A stretch of DNA of 64,000 nucleotides from Erysipelotrichaceae bacterium (lineage in GTDB: Bacteria; Bacillota_I; Bacilli_A; Erysipelotrichales; Erysipelotrichaceae). Location of the stretch: contig JAFRLM010000016.1 in NCBI GenBank assembly GCA_017431225.1, positions 1 through 64,000 on the forward strand, in the 5' to 3' direction. Positions 35,267 to 43,598 of this stretch are shown in pieces (the stretch's first letter is position 1; each line of letters begins with the position of its first letter). The notes beneath the pieces were generated by a model. It was given only the letters and a program-made list of their open reading frames with translations. It was not told the origin of the DNA and did not search any database. The translations under genes and the position numbers were made by a program.

Positions 35267-37774
35267 ATGCCAAAATCATTCATGTCGATGGATGGCAATA
35301 CAGCGACCGCGCATGTTGCGTACGCTTTTACTGAGGTCGCCTGTATCTATCCGATCACACCTTCGTCTCCGATGGCAGAGTCGATCGATGCCTGGGCGAC
35401 GCAGGGAAGAAAGAACATTTTCAACAGCAAGGTAAAAGTTGTTGAAATGCAGGCTGAAGGTGGCGCGGCAGGTGCAGTCCATGGTGCTCTCCAGGGCGGC
35501 GCACTGGCTTCCACATTCACAGCTTCGCAAGGCCTCTTACTGATGATCCCGAACCTCTACAAATGGGCGGGCGAACTGCTTCCGGGTGTTCTGCATGTAT
35601 CTGCACGTTCACTGGCCGGCCGTTCTCTTTCCATCTTCGGTGACCACCAGGATATCTACGCATGCCGTCAGACAGGCGTCTGCATGATCGCATCCCATTC
35701 CGTTCAGGAAGCTATGGACCTGGCAGGTGTCGCTCATCTGTCCGCGATCAAAGGCTCTCTGCCGTTCATCCACTTCTTTGATGGTTTCCGTACCAGCCAT
35801 GAGATCCAGAAAGTCGAAGTCATGGACTATGACTATCTGAAGAGCCTGGTCGACTGGGACGCTGTCGCTCATTTCAAAGCGAAAGCCTTAAACCCGCATA
35901 ACAATCCGGTCGCACGCGGCGGCGCGGAAAACGATGATATCTACTTCCCGGCTCGCGAAGCACAGAACCGCTACTATGAAGCGATCCCGGATATCGTTGC
36001 CGGCTACATGGAAGAGATCTCCAAGCATACCGGCAGACAGTATGCACCGTTTACTTACTATGGTTCCCCGACAGCTGAGAACATCATCATTGCGATGGGT
36101 TCCGTTACCGAGACGATCAAGGAAACGATCGACACTCTGAACGCACAGGGCAAGAACGTTGGTCTCATTAAGGTCCACCTCTACCGTCCGTTCTCCGCTA
36201 AGTACCTCAAGAAGGTCTTACCGGCAACTGTCAGAAAGATCGCTGTCCTCGACAGAACGATCGAAGCCGGCGCAAGAGAACCGTTATACCTCGATGTCGT
36301 TGGCGCTCTGAAAGACTGCAAGGATCTGCAGATCATCGGCGGCCGTTACGGTCTGTCCTCCAGAAATACAGCTCCGAACCAGATCAAAGCCGTTTACGAC
36401 GAACTCGAAAAGGATGTCATGAAGGATCCCTTCACGATCGGTATCAACGATGATGTTTACCATCTCTCCCTTGATCTCGATCCGGATTTCCAGAACAAGC
36501 ATGACTACACTTCCTGCCTGTTCTTCGGTTTAGGTTCTGACGGTACTGTCTCCGCCAACAAGTCTTCCATCAAGATCATCGGCGATAACACCGAACAGTA
36601 CGCACAGGCTTACTTCCAGTACGACTCCAAGAAGGCCGGCGGCGTTACCAGATCCCACCTGCGTTTCGGTCCGACACCGATCCGTTCCACATACTATATC
36701 GAAGACGCAGACTTCATTTCCTGCTCACTGGATGAATACTGCTACAAATACGATATGGTCCGTCAGCTGAAGAAGGGTGGTACCTTCCTCCTGAATACCA
36801 CATACAAGCCGGAAGAACTCGAAGAGAAGCTTCCGAGCACGATGCTTGCGGAACTCGCGCAGAAGAACGCGAAATTCTATATCATCGACGCTACCGAGAT
36901 CGCAAAAGAGATCGGTATGGGCCGTCGTACAAACACCATCCTGCAGTCCGCATTCTTCGCTCTGAACGAACAGATCATGCCGTATGAGACTTCCCTGAAG
37001 CTCATGAAGGAAATGGCGAAGAAGTCCTACATGAAGAAGGGCGAAGAGATCGTCGAACTGAACTACAAGGCGATCGACATGGGCAAGAACGGTCTCGTTG
37101 AGATCCCGGTCAAGCCGGAATGGGCTGAACTGCCGATGAAGAGCTTCATGACCGAATCCGGTGATGAATACTTCGATGTTCATGTTCAGGCTATCAACAA
37201 GCTCACCAGCTACGATCTGCCGGTCAGCAACTTCTTAAAGAACGGTCTGGAAGATGGTTCCCTGCAGCCGAACGTATCCTTCCGCGAGAAGAGAACGATC
37301 GCTGCGCAGGTCCCGACCTGGGATCCGGATAAATGTATCCAGTGTAACTTCTGTGCCTTCGTATGTCCGCATGCAGTCATTCGTCCGGTCCTTCTGACAG
37401 ACGAAGAGATCGCTGCCGCACCGATGGAATTCAAGACAGCCAAGGCGATCGGCAAGGGCGTTGAAAACCTGAAGTTCCGTATCCAGGTATCCCCGGCGAA
37501 CTGTACAGGCTGCGGTCTGTGTGTTCATGAATGTCCTGGTAAGGCCGGACAGAAAGCCCTCAGCCTTGCTGACATCAAGACAAAGATCGATCAGGAACCT
37601 CTGGCTGACTACCTGTTCAAGGAAGTCGAACCGAAGAAGGACATCTTCTCCAAGACGACTGTCAAGGGTTCTCAGTTCCTGAAACCTTACTTCGAAGTTT
37701 CCGGCGCATGCCCGGGCTGTGGTGAAACACCTTATACAAAACTCGCTTCCCAGTTCTTTGGTAAAGATATCTGA
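35267..37774 (+). CDS. nifJ: Pyruvate:ferredoxin oxidoreductase, 5' part (frameshifted)
   Basis: These 835 residues are the first domains of a single-chain PFOR, which oxidises pyruvate to acetyl-CoA and CO2 and reduces ferredoxin. The start is MPKSFMSMDGNTATAHVAYA with AGGAGGG upstream. Two 4Fe-4S motifs are seen (CIQCNFCAFVCPHAVI and CTGCGLCVHECPGKAG), then CPGCGETPYTKLASQFFGKDI. A TGA follows at 37772. The missing residues continue in the -1 frame at once, so one base (probably a second C in ATCCTG) is missing relative to an intact gene. Confidence 0.93.
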   Translation: MPKSFMSMDGNTATAHVAYAFTEVACIYPITPSSPMAESIDAWATQGRKNIFNSKVKVVEMQAEGGAAGAVHGALQGGALASTFTASQGLLLMIPNLYKWAGELLPGVLHVSARSLAGRSLSIFGDHQDIYACRQTGVCMIASHSVQEAMDLAGVAHLSAIKGSLPFIHFFDGFRTSHEIQKVEVMDYDYLKSLVDWDAVAHFKAKALNPHNNPVARGGAENDDIYFPAREAQNRYYEAIPDIVAGYMEEISKHTGRQYAPFTYYGSPTAENIIIAMGSVTETIKETIDTLNAQGKNVGLIKVHLYRPFSAKYLKKVLPATVRKIAVLDRTIEAGAREPLYLDVVGALKDCKDLQIIGGRYGLSSRNTAPNQIKAVYDELEKDVMKDPFTIGINDDVYHLSLDLDPDFQNKHDYTSCLFFGLGSDGTVSANKSSIKIIGDNTEQYAQAYFQYDSKKAGGVTRSHLRFGPTPIRSTYYIEDADFISCSLDEYCYKYDMVRQLKKGGTFLLNTTYKPEELEEKLPSTMLAELAQKNAKFYIIDATEIAKEIGMGRRTNTILQSAFFALNEQIMPYETSLKLMKEMAKKSYMKKGEEIVELNYKAIDMGKNGLVEIPVKPEWAELPMKSFMTESGDEYFDVHVQAINKLTSYDLPVSNFLKNGLEDGSLQPNVSFREKRTIAAQVPTWDPDKCIQCNFCAFVCPHAVIRPVLLTDEEIAAAPMEFKTAKAIGKGVENLKFRIQVSPANCTGCGLCVHECPGKAGQKALSLADIKTKIDQEPLADYLFKEVEPKKDIFSKTTVKGSQFLKPYFEVSGACPGCGETPYTKLASQFFGKDI

Positions 37775-38772
37775 TCGCGAACGCGACAGGCTGCTCCAGT
37801 ATCTATTCCGGTTCCACTCCGTCCTCTCCGTTCGTTAAGGACAAAGACGGCAACGGTCCGGCTTGGGCAAACTCCCTGTTCGAAGACAACGCCGAATACG
37901 GTTTCGGTATGGCAATCGCGCAGAACTTCAAGCAGTCCCGCATCTACGAAATCATGGAAAACAACCTTGACAGCGACTGCGGCGATATCTTCAAGCGTTA
38001 TCTCGATGCCAAGGATGACCGTGACGCGCAGCGCGCTATGAAAGATGAGCTGGTCGCTGCTGTCAAGGCTTCCAAGAACGAAGCAGTCAAGGAACTGCTC
38101 CGCTACGAAAAGGATCTCGTCGGTAAATCCGTATGGATCATCGGCGGTGACGGCTGGGCATACGATATCGGTTACGGCGGACTTGACCATGTCATGGCAA
38201 ACAACCTGAACGTCAACGTTCTCGTCCTCGATACCGAAGTCTACTCCAACACCGGTGGTCAGTCCTCCAAGGCTACCCAGTCCGCAGCGATCGCGAAGTT
38301 CGCAGCCGGCGGTAAGGCAACAGCCAAGAAGGATATGGGTATGATCTTCATGCAGTACGGTACAGTCTACGTCGCATCCGTTGCGATGGGCGCTAACCGT
38401 CAGCAGACGATCAACGCTATGATCGAAGCAGAAAGCTACGATGGCCCGTCCATCATCATCGCTTACTCTCCGTGTCAGGCACACGGTATCAAGGGCGGTC
38501 TGGAGAACCATCAGCTGGTTCAGGCCAAGGCTGTTGAATGCGGCTACACGACCCTGTACCGTTACGACCCGCGTAAGGAACATCCGTTAACCATCGATTC
38601 CAAGGAACCGAAGTTCGAACTCTTCAAGGACTTCCTGAAGAACGAAAACCGTTACGCTCAGCTCATCCAGCTGAAGGGTGAGGAAGTAGCGGACGAAATG
38701 TTCGAAAAGACAAGACAGGATGCTGAAAAGCGTTACAACCGTCTGGTCAACTTCAAGAACTCCCTCGGTTAA
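37771..38772 (+). CDS. nifJ: Pyruvate:ferredoxin oxidoreductase, 3' part (TPP domain)
   Basis: This is the continuation of nifJ in the -1 frame, about 333 residues, starting LIANATGCSSIYSGSTPSSP. It carries the thiamine diphosphate site (GGDGWAYDIGYGGLDHV and DTEVYSNTGGQSSKATQ). It cannot start translation on its own in a sensible way: the first ATG in frame (37909) has no ribosome binding site and lies inside the domain. Every conserved block survives, so decay, if real, is recent. Confidence 0.9.
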   Translation: MIANATGCSSIYSGSTPSSPFVKDKDGNGPAWANSLFEDNAEYGFGMAIAQNFKQSRIYEIMENNLDSDCGDIFKRYLDAKDDRDAQRAMKDELVAAVKASKNEAVKELLRYEKDLVGKSVWIIGGDGWAYDIGYGGLDHVMANNLNVNVLVLDTEVYSNTGGQSSKATQSAAIAKFAAGGKATAKKDMGMIFMQYGTVYVASVAMGANRQQTINAMIEAESYDGPSIIIAYSPCQAHGIKGGLENHQLVQAKAVECGYTTLYRYDPRKEHPLTIDSKEPKFELFKDFLKNENRYAQLIQLKGEEVADEMFEKTRQDAEKRYNRLVNFKNSLG

Positions 38773-38783
38773 TCTATCGATCA

Positions 38784-38816
38784 AAGCTGCCGGCTCAGCC
38801 GGCAGCTTTTCTTTTG
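38784..38816 (+). terminator. Terminator after nifJ
   Basis: AAGCTGCCGGC (38784-38794) with GCCGGCAGCTT (38798-38808), a three-base loop, then TTCTTTT. Confidence 0.92.
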
Positions 38817-38880
38817 CCTCAATGGCGCGGGACTGGCAGGGCAGGCCGCTTTTCGCTATACTATTATTTAGGTATAAAAA

Positions 38881-40860
38881 ATGAGAGTTGCATTATTTAC
38901 AGATACATATCTGCCGGATATCAACGGAGTCGTTTCTTCGATCGAGCTTCTGCGCAAGAAGCTGGAAGAGAGGGGACACGAGGCCTATGTCGTCTCGACC
39001 TATCCCGGACTCTTTAAAGTGAAGAAAGAGGGAAGGATCATCCGTCTGCCCGGTATCGAATTAAAAGGACTTTATGGCTATAAAGCCGCCAGCCCGGCGC
39101 ATCTTCTGGTGCTCGATGAGCTGGAGAATATGAACTTCGACCTGTTCCATGTGCATACCGAATTCGGGGTCGGCATCTTCGGCAGCATCGCCGCCAAACA
39201 GCTGCATGTGCCGATGGTGCGCACCTATCACACGACCTATGAGGATTACACTCATTACGCGAACTTCCTGCATATGGAGTCCTTTGACAAGGTCGCCAAG
39301 AAACTGGTCGGGATCCTTTCCCGCCAGTACGGAGAGGACTGCCTGCGATTGATCGCTCCCAGCAAGAAGACCGCGAATATGCTGCTGGGCTACGGCATCC
39401 GCACCCCGATCCGCATCCTGCCGACCGGTGTTGAGCTGAAGCGTTTCTCCCCGGAACTCTTTACGGAAGAGGATACCCGCCGTGTGCGCAGTGAGCTTGG
39501 CATCAAAGACGACGAGAAGATGCTGCTGTATGTCGGACGTATCGCGCAGGAGAAATCGATCGTCATGCTGCTGGAGGCATTCGCCCGGATCAAGAGCGAA
39601 GGTATCAGGGCAAAACTGGTCGTGATCGGCGGCGGGCCGCAACTGGACGAGCTGCGCAGCCTTGCCAAAACATTATCGATCGATGATATCGTTATATTTA
39701 CAGATAAGAAACCCTTTGATGAGGTCCCGGTCTATTATCACGCCGCAGATCTCTTTACCAGCGCCTCCAAGACCGAGACGCAGGGCATGACCTATGTCGA
39801 GGCTTTAGCCAGCGGAACGCCTGTTTTAGCGCGTTATGACGAGGTCCTGGAAGAACTGATCAAAGAAGACGTCAACGGTTATTTTTTCGAAGACGCGGAT
39901 TCCTTCGTAACCAAACTGAAGAAGTTCCTTTCTTTAAGCAGCGAGGAACTTTCCAAGATGCAGAAGAACGCCATTGAGGAAGCGCAGATCTATGACGCCG
40001 ATACCTATGTCGAGAATATGTTACAGCTGTACAAGGAGACGATCGAGGAATACGATTCCTCCTATGTCGTTGAGTCGGTAAGCCTGAAGAATGACGTCGT
40101 TCATCTTCTGCTGAATAACGGCAAGAACGAAGAAAAGATCATGGTCTCCCTGGAACGCTATTATCAGGAAGGCATCCGCAAGGATGACAAACTGACAGCT
40201 GTCCAGTTCGAACGGCTGAAGAACGAGGAGAGCTTCGTAAAAGCCTATAGAGCCGCTTTAAAACGCATCTCCGCCCGTGATTACACGGTCAAGCAGATGC
40301 GTGACTATCTGAGCGAGAAACAGGAAGCCAGTCCGGAACAGATTGACGAGATCATTGAGAAACTGACCGAGAAGGGGATGCTGGACGACCGCCGCTATGT
40401 GATCGAGAAGAACGATGCTTTCCAGGCGATGCTGCTCTCCCGCAAGCAGATGACAGCCCGTCTGCGCAAAGCCGGGATCGCCCCTGAGATCATTGAGGAA
40501 TGTCTGGATTTCGAGAACAGCGAATCGGACAAGGCATTGCGCCGGGCGCAGAAATACCAGAATTCGATCCATAACAAATCGCTGCTCATCAAGAAGCAGA
40601 CGATCCGCCGTAAGCTGTTTGAGGACGGTTTCAGCAGTGACGATATCCAGCAGGCCATGTCGATGCTGGACTTCACGGAAGACGCCTTAGCGGAGGAAAG
40701 CGTCCTGAAAAGCGAATGCGCCAAGATCCGCCGCCGCCTCGAACGCAAGTACAGCGGCACCGATCTGCGCAACCATCTGTATCATTCGCTGCTTGCCAAA
40801 GGCTTCGCGAATGACGCGGTATATGCACTGATAAATGAAATGGAGTGGGAAGATGACTAA
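38881..40860 (+). CDS. Fusion: GT4 glycosyltransferase plus RecX-like domain
   Basis: This 659-residue protein has two parts. Residues 1 to about 395 form a GT4 glycosyltransferase like the diacylglycerol glucosyltransferases (DTYLPDINGVVSSIELL, VGRIAQEKSIVMLLEAF, and TETQGMTYVEALASGTPVLA with the donor-binding Glu). From about 400 to 659 the sequence follows a whole RecX protein: a short beta region, AYRAALKRISARDYTVKQMR, LTEKGMLDDRRYV, then two more three-helix repeats. RecX binds RecA filaments. No frameshift or internal start with a ribosome binding site is apparent, so it seems a true fusion. It overlaps the next gene by eight bases. Confidence 0.85.
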   Translation: MRVALFTDTYLPDINGVVSSIELLRKKLEERGHEAYVVSTYPGLFKVKKEGRIIRLPGIELKGLYGYKAASPAHLLVLDELENMNFDLFHVHTEFGVGIFGSIAAKQLHVPMVRTYHTTYEDYTHYANFLHMESFDKVAKKLVGILSRQYGEDCLRLIAPSKKTANMLLGYGIRTPIRILPTGVELKRFSPELFTEEDTRRVRSELGIKDDEKMLLYVGRIAQEKSIVMLLEAFARIKSEGIRAKLVVIGGGPQLDELRSLAKTLSIDDIVIFTDKKPFDEVPVYYHAADLFTSASKTETQGMTYVEALASGTPVLARYDEVLEELIKEDVNGYFFEDADSFVTKLKKFLSLSSEELSKMQKNAIEEAQIYDADTYVENMLQLYKETIEEYDSSYVVESVSLKNDVVHLLLNNGKNEEKIMVSLERYYQEGIRKDDKLTAVQFERLKNEESFVKAYRAALKRISARDYTVKQMRDYLSEKQEASPEQIDEIIEKLTEKGMLDDRRYVIEKNDAFQAMLLSRKQMTARLRKAGIAPEIIEECLDFENSESDKALRRAQKYQNSIHNKSLLIKKQTIRRKLFEDGFSSDDIQQAMSMLDFTEDALAEESVLKSECAKIRRRLERKYSGTDLRNHLYHSLLAKGFANDAVYALINEMEWEDD

Positions 40861-41785
40861 GGTAATTGATTTTAAAGAAGGCGAACACGTAACGACGCCG
40901 CTGCTGGTAACAGCTGTTGTCAAGGGCACCACGAACAGCGGTGCGCCTTATCTGACACTGAATCTGCAGGATGATACCAAAGCGATCGAAGCCAAGTACT
41001 GGGACGTCCGTCCGGAGATGGAAAAGCTTCTGAAGAGCGGAAAGATCTATACCTTTACTCTGGAGATCATCCGTTACCGTAACGCCCTGCAGGCGAAAGT
41101 AGTAAGCGTATTTCCGACGGATGAGGGAGATCTTAAACTGGAGGACTTCCTTTCAAAATCGCCCGTCAGCAAGGTCGAACTGCGCAATGTGATCGATGAG
41201 GCGATCTCCGCGATCGAGAATGAGAAGATCGCCAAGATCGTAACAGCGGTCATGAACCATTATGAAAAGGATTTCTATTCCTATCCGGCTGCCAGCAAGA
41301 TCCACCATGAATTCATGGGCGGTCTGGCGACTCATGTTGCCGGTATGCTGAAGCTGGCGAGAGCGATCTGTGATATCTATCCGGAATGTTCGAGAGACTA
41401 TCTTTATGCCGGAGTGATCCTGCATGATCTCGGCAAGATCGAAGAACTCTCTTCTCCGGTCGTTCCCGAATATACCGTTGAAGGAAAGCTTCTGGGTCAT
41501 ATCTCGATCCTGGCAGGCAGACTGCTTGAGATCGGTGACGGCCTTGGCTACGGCGACAGCGAAGAACTTCTGCTGCTGCGCCACATGGTCTTAAGCCATC
41601 ACGGACAGCTTGAATACGGTTCCCCGGTCCGTCCGGAGACGATCGAGGCGGAACTGCTCAACTACATCGACAATATCGATGCCCGGATGAACATCCTCAA
41701 TAAGGCGTTCAAAACGATCGAGACAGGGGAATTCACACCCAAACTGTTTGCGCTCGATAATCGCAGTTTCTATAAACACAGCTGA
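40853..41785 (+). CDS. yhaM: YhaM-type 3'-5' exonuclease (OB fold plus HD)
   Basis: This 310-residue protein has an N-terminal OB-fold domain (LLVTAVVKGTTNSGAPYLTL) and an HD domain (MGGLATHVAGML, VILHDLGKIEEL, HMVLSHHGQLEYG). It matches YhaM, which trims RNA or DNA from the 3' end. I chose the ATG at 40853 because GGAG sits seven bases upstream. Length matches YhaM (about 314). Confidence 0.9.
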   Translation: MTKVIDFKEGEHVTTPLLVTAVVKGTTNSGAPYLTLNLQDDTKAIEAKYWDVRPEMEKLLKSGKIYTFTLEIIRYRNALQAKVVSVFPTDEGDLKLEDFLSKSPVSKVELRNVIDEAISAIENEKIAKIVTAVMNHYEKDFYSYPAASKIHHEFMGGLATHVAGMLKLARAICDIYPECSRDYLYAGVILHDLGKIEELSSPVVPEYTVEGKLLGHISILAGRLLEIGDGLGYGDSEELLLLRHMVLSHHGQLEYGSPVRPETIEAELLNYIDNIDARMNILNKAFKTIETGEFTPKLFALDNRSFYKHS

Positions 41786-41814
41786 GAAATTGTGCTATAC
41801 TATTAGAAGTCTTT

Positions 41815-41891
41815 CAGGATGTAGTTCAGCTTGGTAGAATGCTTGAATGGGGTTCAAGAGGTCAAGGGTTCAAATCCCTTCATCCTGACCA
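41815..41891 (+). tRNA. tRNA-Pro (anticodon GGG)
   Basis: A 77-base cloverleaf folds from CAGGATG (acceptor) to CATCCTG, A and an encoded CCA. The D stem is GTTC/GAAT, the anticodon stem CTTGA/TCAAG, the loop ATGGGGT gives anticodon GGG (reads CCC and CCU), and the T arm is AAGGG-TTCAAAT-CCCTT. An extended -10, TGCTATACT (41793-41801), lies just upstream. Confidence 0.95.
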
Positions 41892-41903
41892 TAGACTTCA
41901 TTG

Positions 41904-41940
41904 CCCGGAAGCGGCAGAAATGCCGTATCCGGGTTTTTAT
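41904..41940 (+). terminator. Terminator after tRNA-Pro
   Basis: CCCGGA (41904-41909) with TCCGGG (41928-41933), an inner CGGCA/TGCCG stem, then TTTTTATTT. Confidence 0.9.
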
Positions 41941-42095
41941 TTGCCGGAAAGACCGATTGGCAGACAAAAGTCTTATAAGAGAAGATTCCGCGCACTGAGA
42001 GGCCTGTAAATGGATTTCTGACTGATAGAGAAAATGTTAAGGATCGGAAAAGAACGATAGCGTCTGCGTTATCTTGCTTTTTGGCGAAATTGTAG

Positions 42096-42123
42096 TTGCA
42101 ATCTATCTGGATTGTGGTATTAT
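42096..42123 (+). promoter_or_regulatory. Strong extended -10 promoter of a tiny transcript
   Basis: TTGCAA (42096-42101), 16 bp, then TGG-TATTAT (42115-42123). It drives a short transcript with a 23-residue ORF that ends at the hairpin at 42261. Confidence 0.65.
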
Positions 42124-42160
42124 CTAGTAGTTTGCGCTTGGCGCATGGGAGGTAGTTCAA

Positions 42161-42232
42161 GTGTTAGGAGTTTTGGTTATTCTTGTATGCATGTCTGCCG
42201 GATACGTTCTCGCTTACAAAGACGAGAACTGA
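42161..42232 (+). CDS. 23-residue hydrophobic peptide
   Basis: A GTG start at 42161 with GGGAGG eight bases before it opens a 23-codon frame: one hydrophobic segment (LGVLVILVCMSAGYVLAY) and a charged end, KDEN. Its own promoter and terminator make it a free-standing unit. It could be a small membrane regulator, a type I toxin-like peptide or a small RNA with a short ORF. The lack of a conserved-family match lowers confidence. Confidence 0.5.
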   Translation: MLGVLVILVCMSAGYVLAYKDEN

Positions 42233-42260
42233 TCCACCAGCTCATCTGCTTTGCAAATAT

Positions 42261-42284
42261 GCCGGCCGGAAGGCTGGCTTTTTG
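42261..42284 (+). terminator. Terminator of the tiny transcript
   Basis: GCCGGCC (42261-42267), GGAA loop, GGCTGGC (42272-42278), then TTTTTG. Confidence 0.85.
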
Positions 42285-42300
42285 TTTGTCCGGGCAAAAG

Positions 42301-42323
42301 AAAAAGCATGCCTGGGCATGCTT
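42301..42323 (-). terminator. Terminator of the prsA-HIT operon
   Basis: Read on the minus strand, AAGCATGCC and GGCATGCTT form the stem, followed by TTTTTCTTTT. It stops the minus-strand transcript after the HIT gene. Confidence 0.85.
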
Positions 42324-42344
42324 GATCTGAAACGTTTCTGAGCT

Positions 42345-42734
42345 CTATTTCAGGAGAGCAGAGATCTCTGTGAGGTCGAATTTGTTCTCCGTGAAGCTGA
42401 TCTCGATCGAATCGTTTTCGTCGTATCTCGGGATGATGTGGAAGTGCAGATGGGGAACGCTCTGTCCGGCAACGGCGCCTGTATTGACCAGGAGGTTGAA
42501 ACCTTTGGCACCGAGCTTTTCAACGTTGTTGGCTGCGATCTTCTGTACCTTGACGATCAGCTCCGAGAGCTCCTCTGCCGGGATCTCCAGCAGATTCGCG
42601 TAATGCTGTTTCGGCAGGACCAGGGTATGACCCTTGGTCGTTTGGGAAATGTCGAGAATGGCTAATGTCTTGTCATCCTCATAAACTTTGGCGGACGGGA
42701 TGTTACCTTTGATGATCTCACAGAATACGCACAT
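42345..42734 (-). CDS. HIT-family nucleotide hydrolase
   Basis: This 129-residue HINT-like protein has the histidine-triad HLHFHIIP near the C terminus and the zinc-type start CVFCEIIKGNIPSAKVYEDD. Such enzymes cleave adenosine phosphoramidates. It overlaps the lipoprotein foldase gene by one base (TAATG). Confidence 0.93.
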   Translation of the reverse strand: MCVFCEIIKGNIPSAKVYEDDKTLAILDISQTTKGHTLVLPKQHYANLLEIPAEELSELIVKVQKIAANNVEKLGAKGFNLLVNTGAVAGQSVPHLHFHIIPRYDENDSIEISFTENKFDLTEISALLK

Positions 42735-43597
42735 TATTTTACTCCTTCGTATGTTGCACTAAGCAGATCGTATACTCTCTGATCGTGAACGGTCAGATTG
42801 TGTTTTTCGAAGTAGTAGCTCATGGCAGCGGCGTTATCAACGTAGCTGCGCAGGCTGTTGATGAATTCATCTTCAAAGTTGTTATAGTCTCTGTCGAGGA
42901 CATTGACGATATAGTATCTGTTTGTTTCGGTCGCTGTACCGTTGGCGTCTGTTGTGGAGAGAACAGTCACGATCGGTTCGGAGAGTCCTGTTTCAGAAGA
43001 GGAATTGATGTATTCCTTGACTTCATAGGGCAGGGAATCCTTATCGGTATAGACCTGGCCGGTAGCGTCGAGCAGATAGCCCATATCGGTAGCTGTCTGC
43101 GCGAAATCCGCGCCGCTGTTGACTGTACCGAGGAATTTATCGACATCTTCCATGGTGTCGAAGTAAACGATCTGGGCTTTGAACGGCTTGTATTCCTCAA
43201 CGTATTTTTCCATGTTCATCTTGAGATACTCATCATAGAGTCTCGTGATGGATACGGAGCCGCGGATGTATTCCTTGAAGCCGTCCAGGCCGCCGTAGCT
43301 TTCTGTCAGCAGATCGAAGCTTTCGCCGTACATGGACTTGTACATCTCAACTGTTTCTTCAACACTTGCTTCTACATCGAAGCCTTCCTTGGCAGCGATC
43401 TGCTTGCAGATGTGCTGCAGGAGGGTATAAGACATATCGGTATTCATGAAGGCATCGAAGAGATCCTGTTTCGTGTAGTTTCCGTCCGGGGAAGTGATGA
43501 TCGCTGTTTCACCATCGGTGACCTTGGCGGTTCCGCCGGCATTGCTGCAGCCGAATAAGAAGAGGACAGCAAGCAGTACGAGTAATACTTTCTTCAT
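42734..43597 (-). CDS. PrsA-like lipoprotein without parvulin domain
   Basis: This 287-residue protein has a lipobox (LFGC) and a SurA/PrsA-like chaperone layout (DGETAIITSPDGNYTKQDLF). I see no clear parvulin signature in its middle, unlike the gene upstream. Together the two suggest an extracytoplasmic folding pair, one catalytic and one chaperone only. It starts one base after the prsA stop. Confidence 0.78.
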   Translation of the reverse strand: MKKVLLVLLAVLFLFGCSNAGGTAKVTDGETAIITSPDGNYTKQDLFDAFMNTDMSYTLLQHICKQIAAKEGFDVEASVEETVEMYKSMYGESFDLLTESYGGLDGFKEYIRGSVSITRLYDEYLKMNMEKYVEEYKPFKAQIVYFDTMEDVDKFLGTVNSGADFAQTATDMGYLLDATGQVYTDKDSLPYEVKEYINSSSETGLSEPIVTVLSTTDANGTATETNRYYIVNVLDRDYNNFEDEFINSLRSYVDNAAAMSYYFEKHNLTVHDQRVYDLLSATYEGVK

Positions 43598-43598
43598 C

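Noticed and set aside
37760..37785. Programmed ribosomal frameshift in nifJ
   Set aside because: The site lacks an X-XXY-YYZ slippery heptamer and no clear downstream stimulator is seen. A missing base is simpler.
42112..42330. 72-codon frame over the tiny transcript
   Set aside because: Its start overlaps the -10 element and it runs through the terminator; the 23-codon frame has a proper ribosome binding site.
42785..43558. 257-codon open frame on the plus strand
   Set aside because: Antisense to the lipoprotein foldase gene; composition-driven, no start signal.
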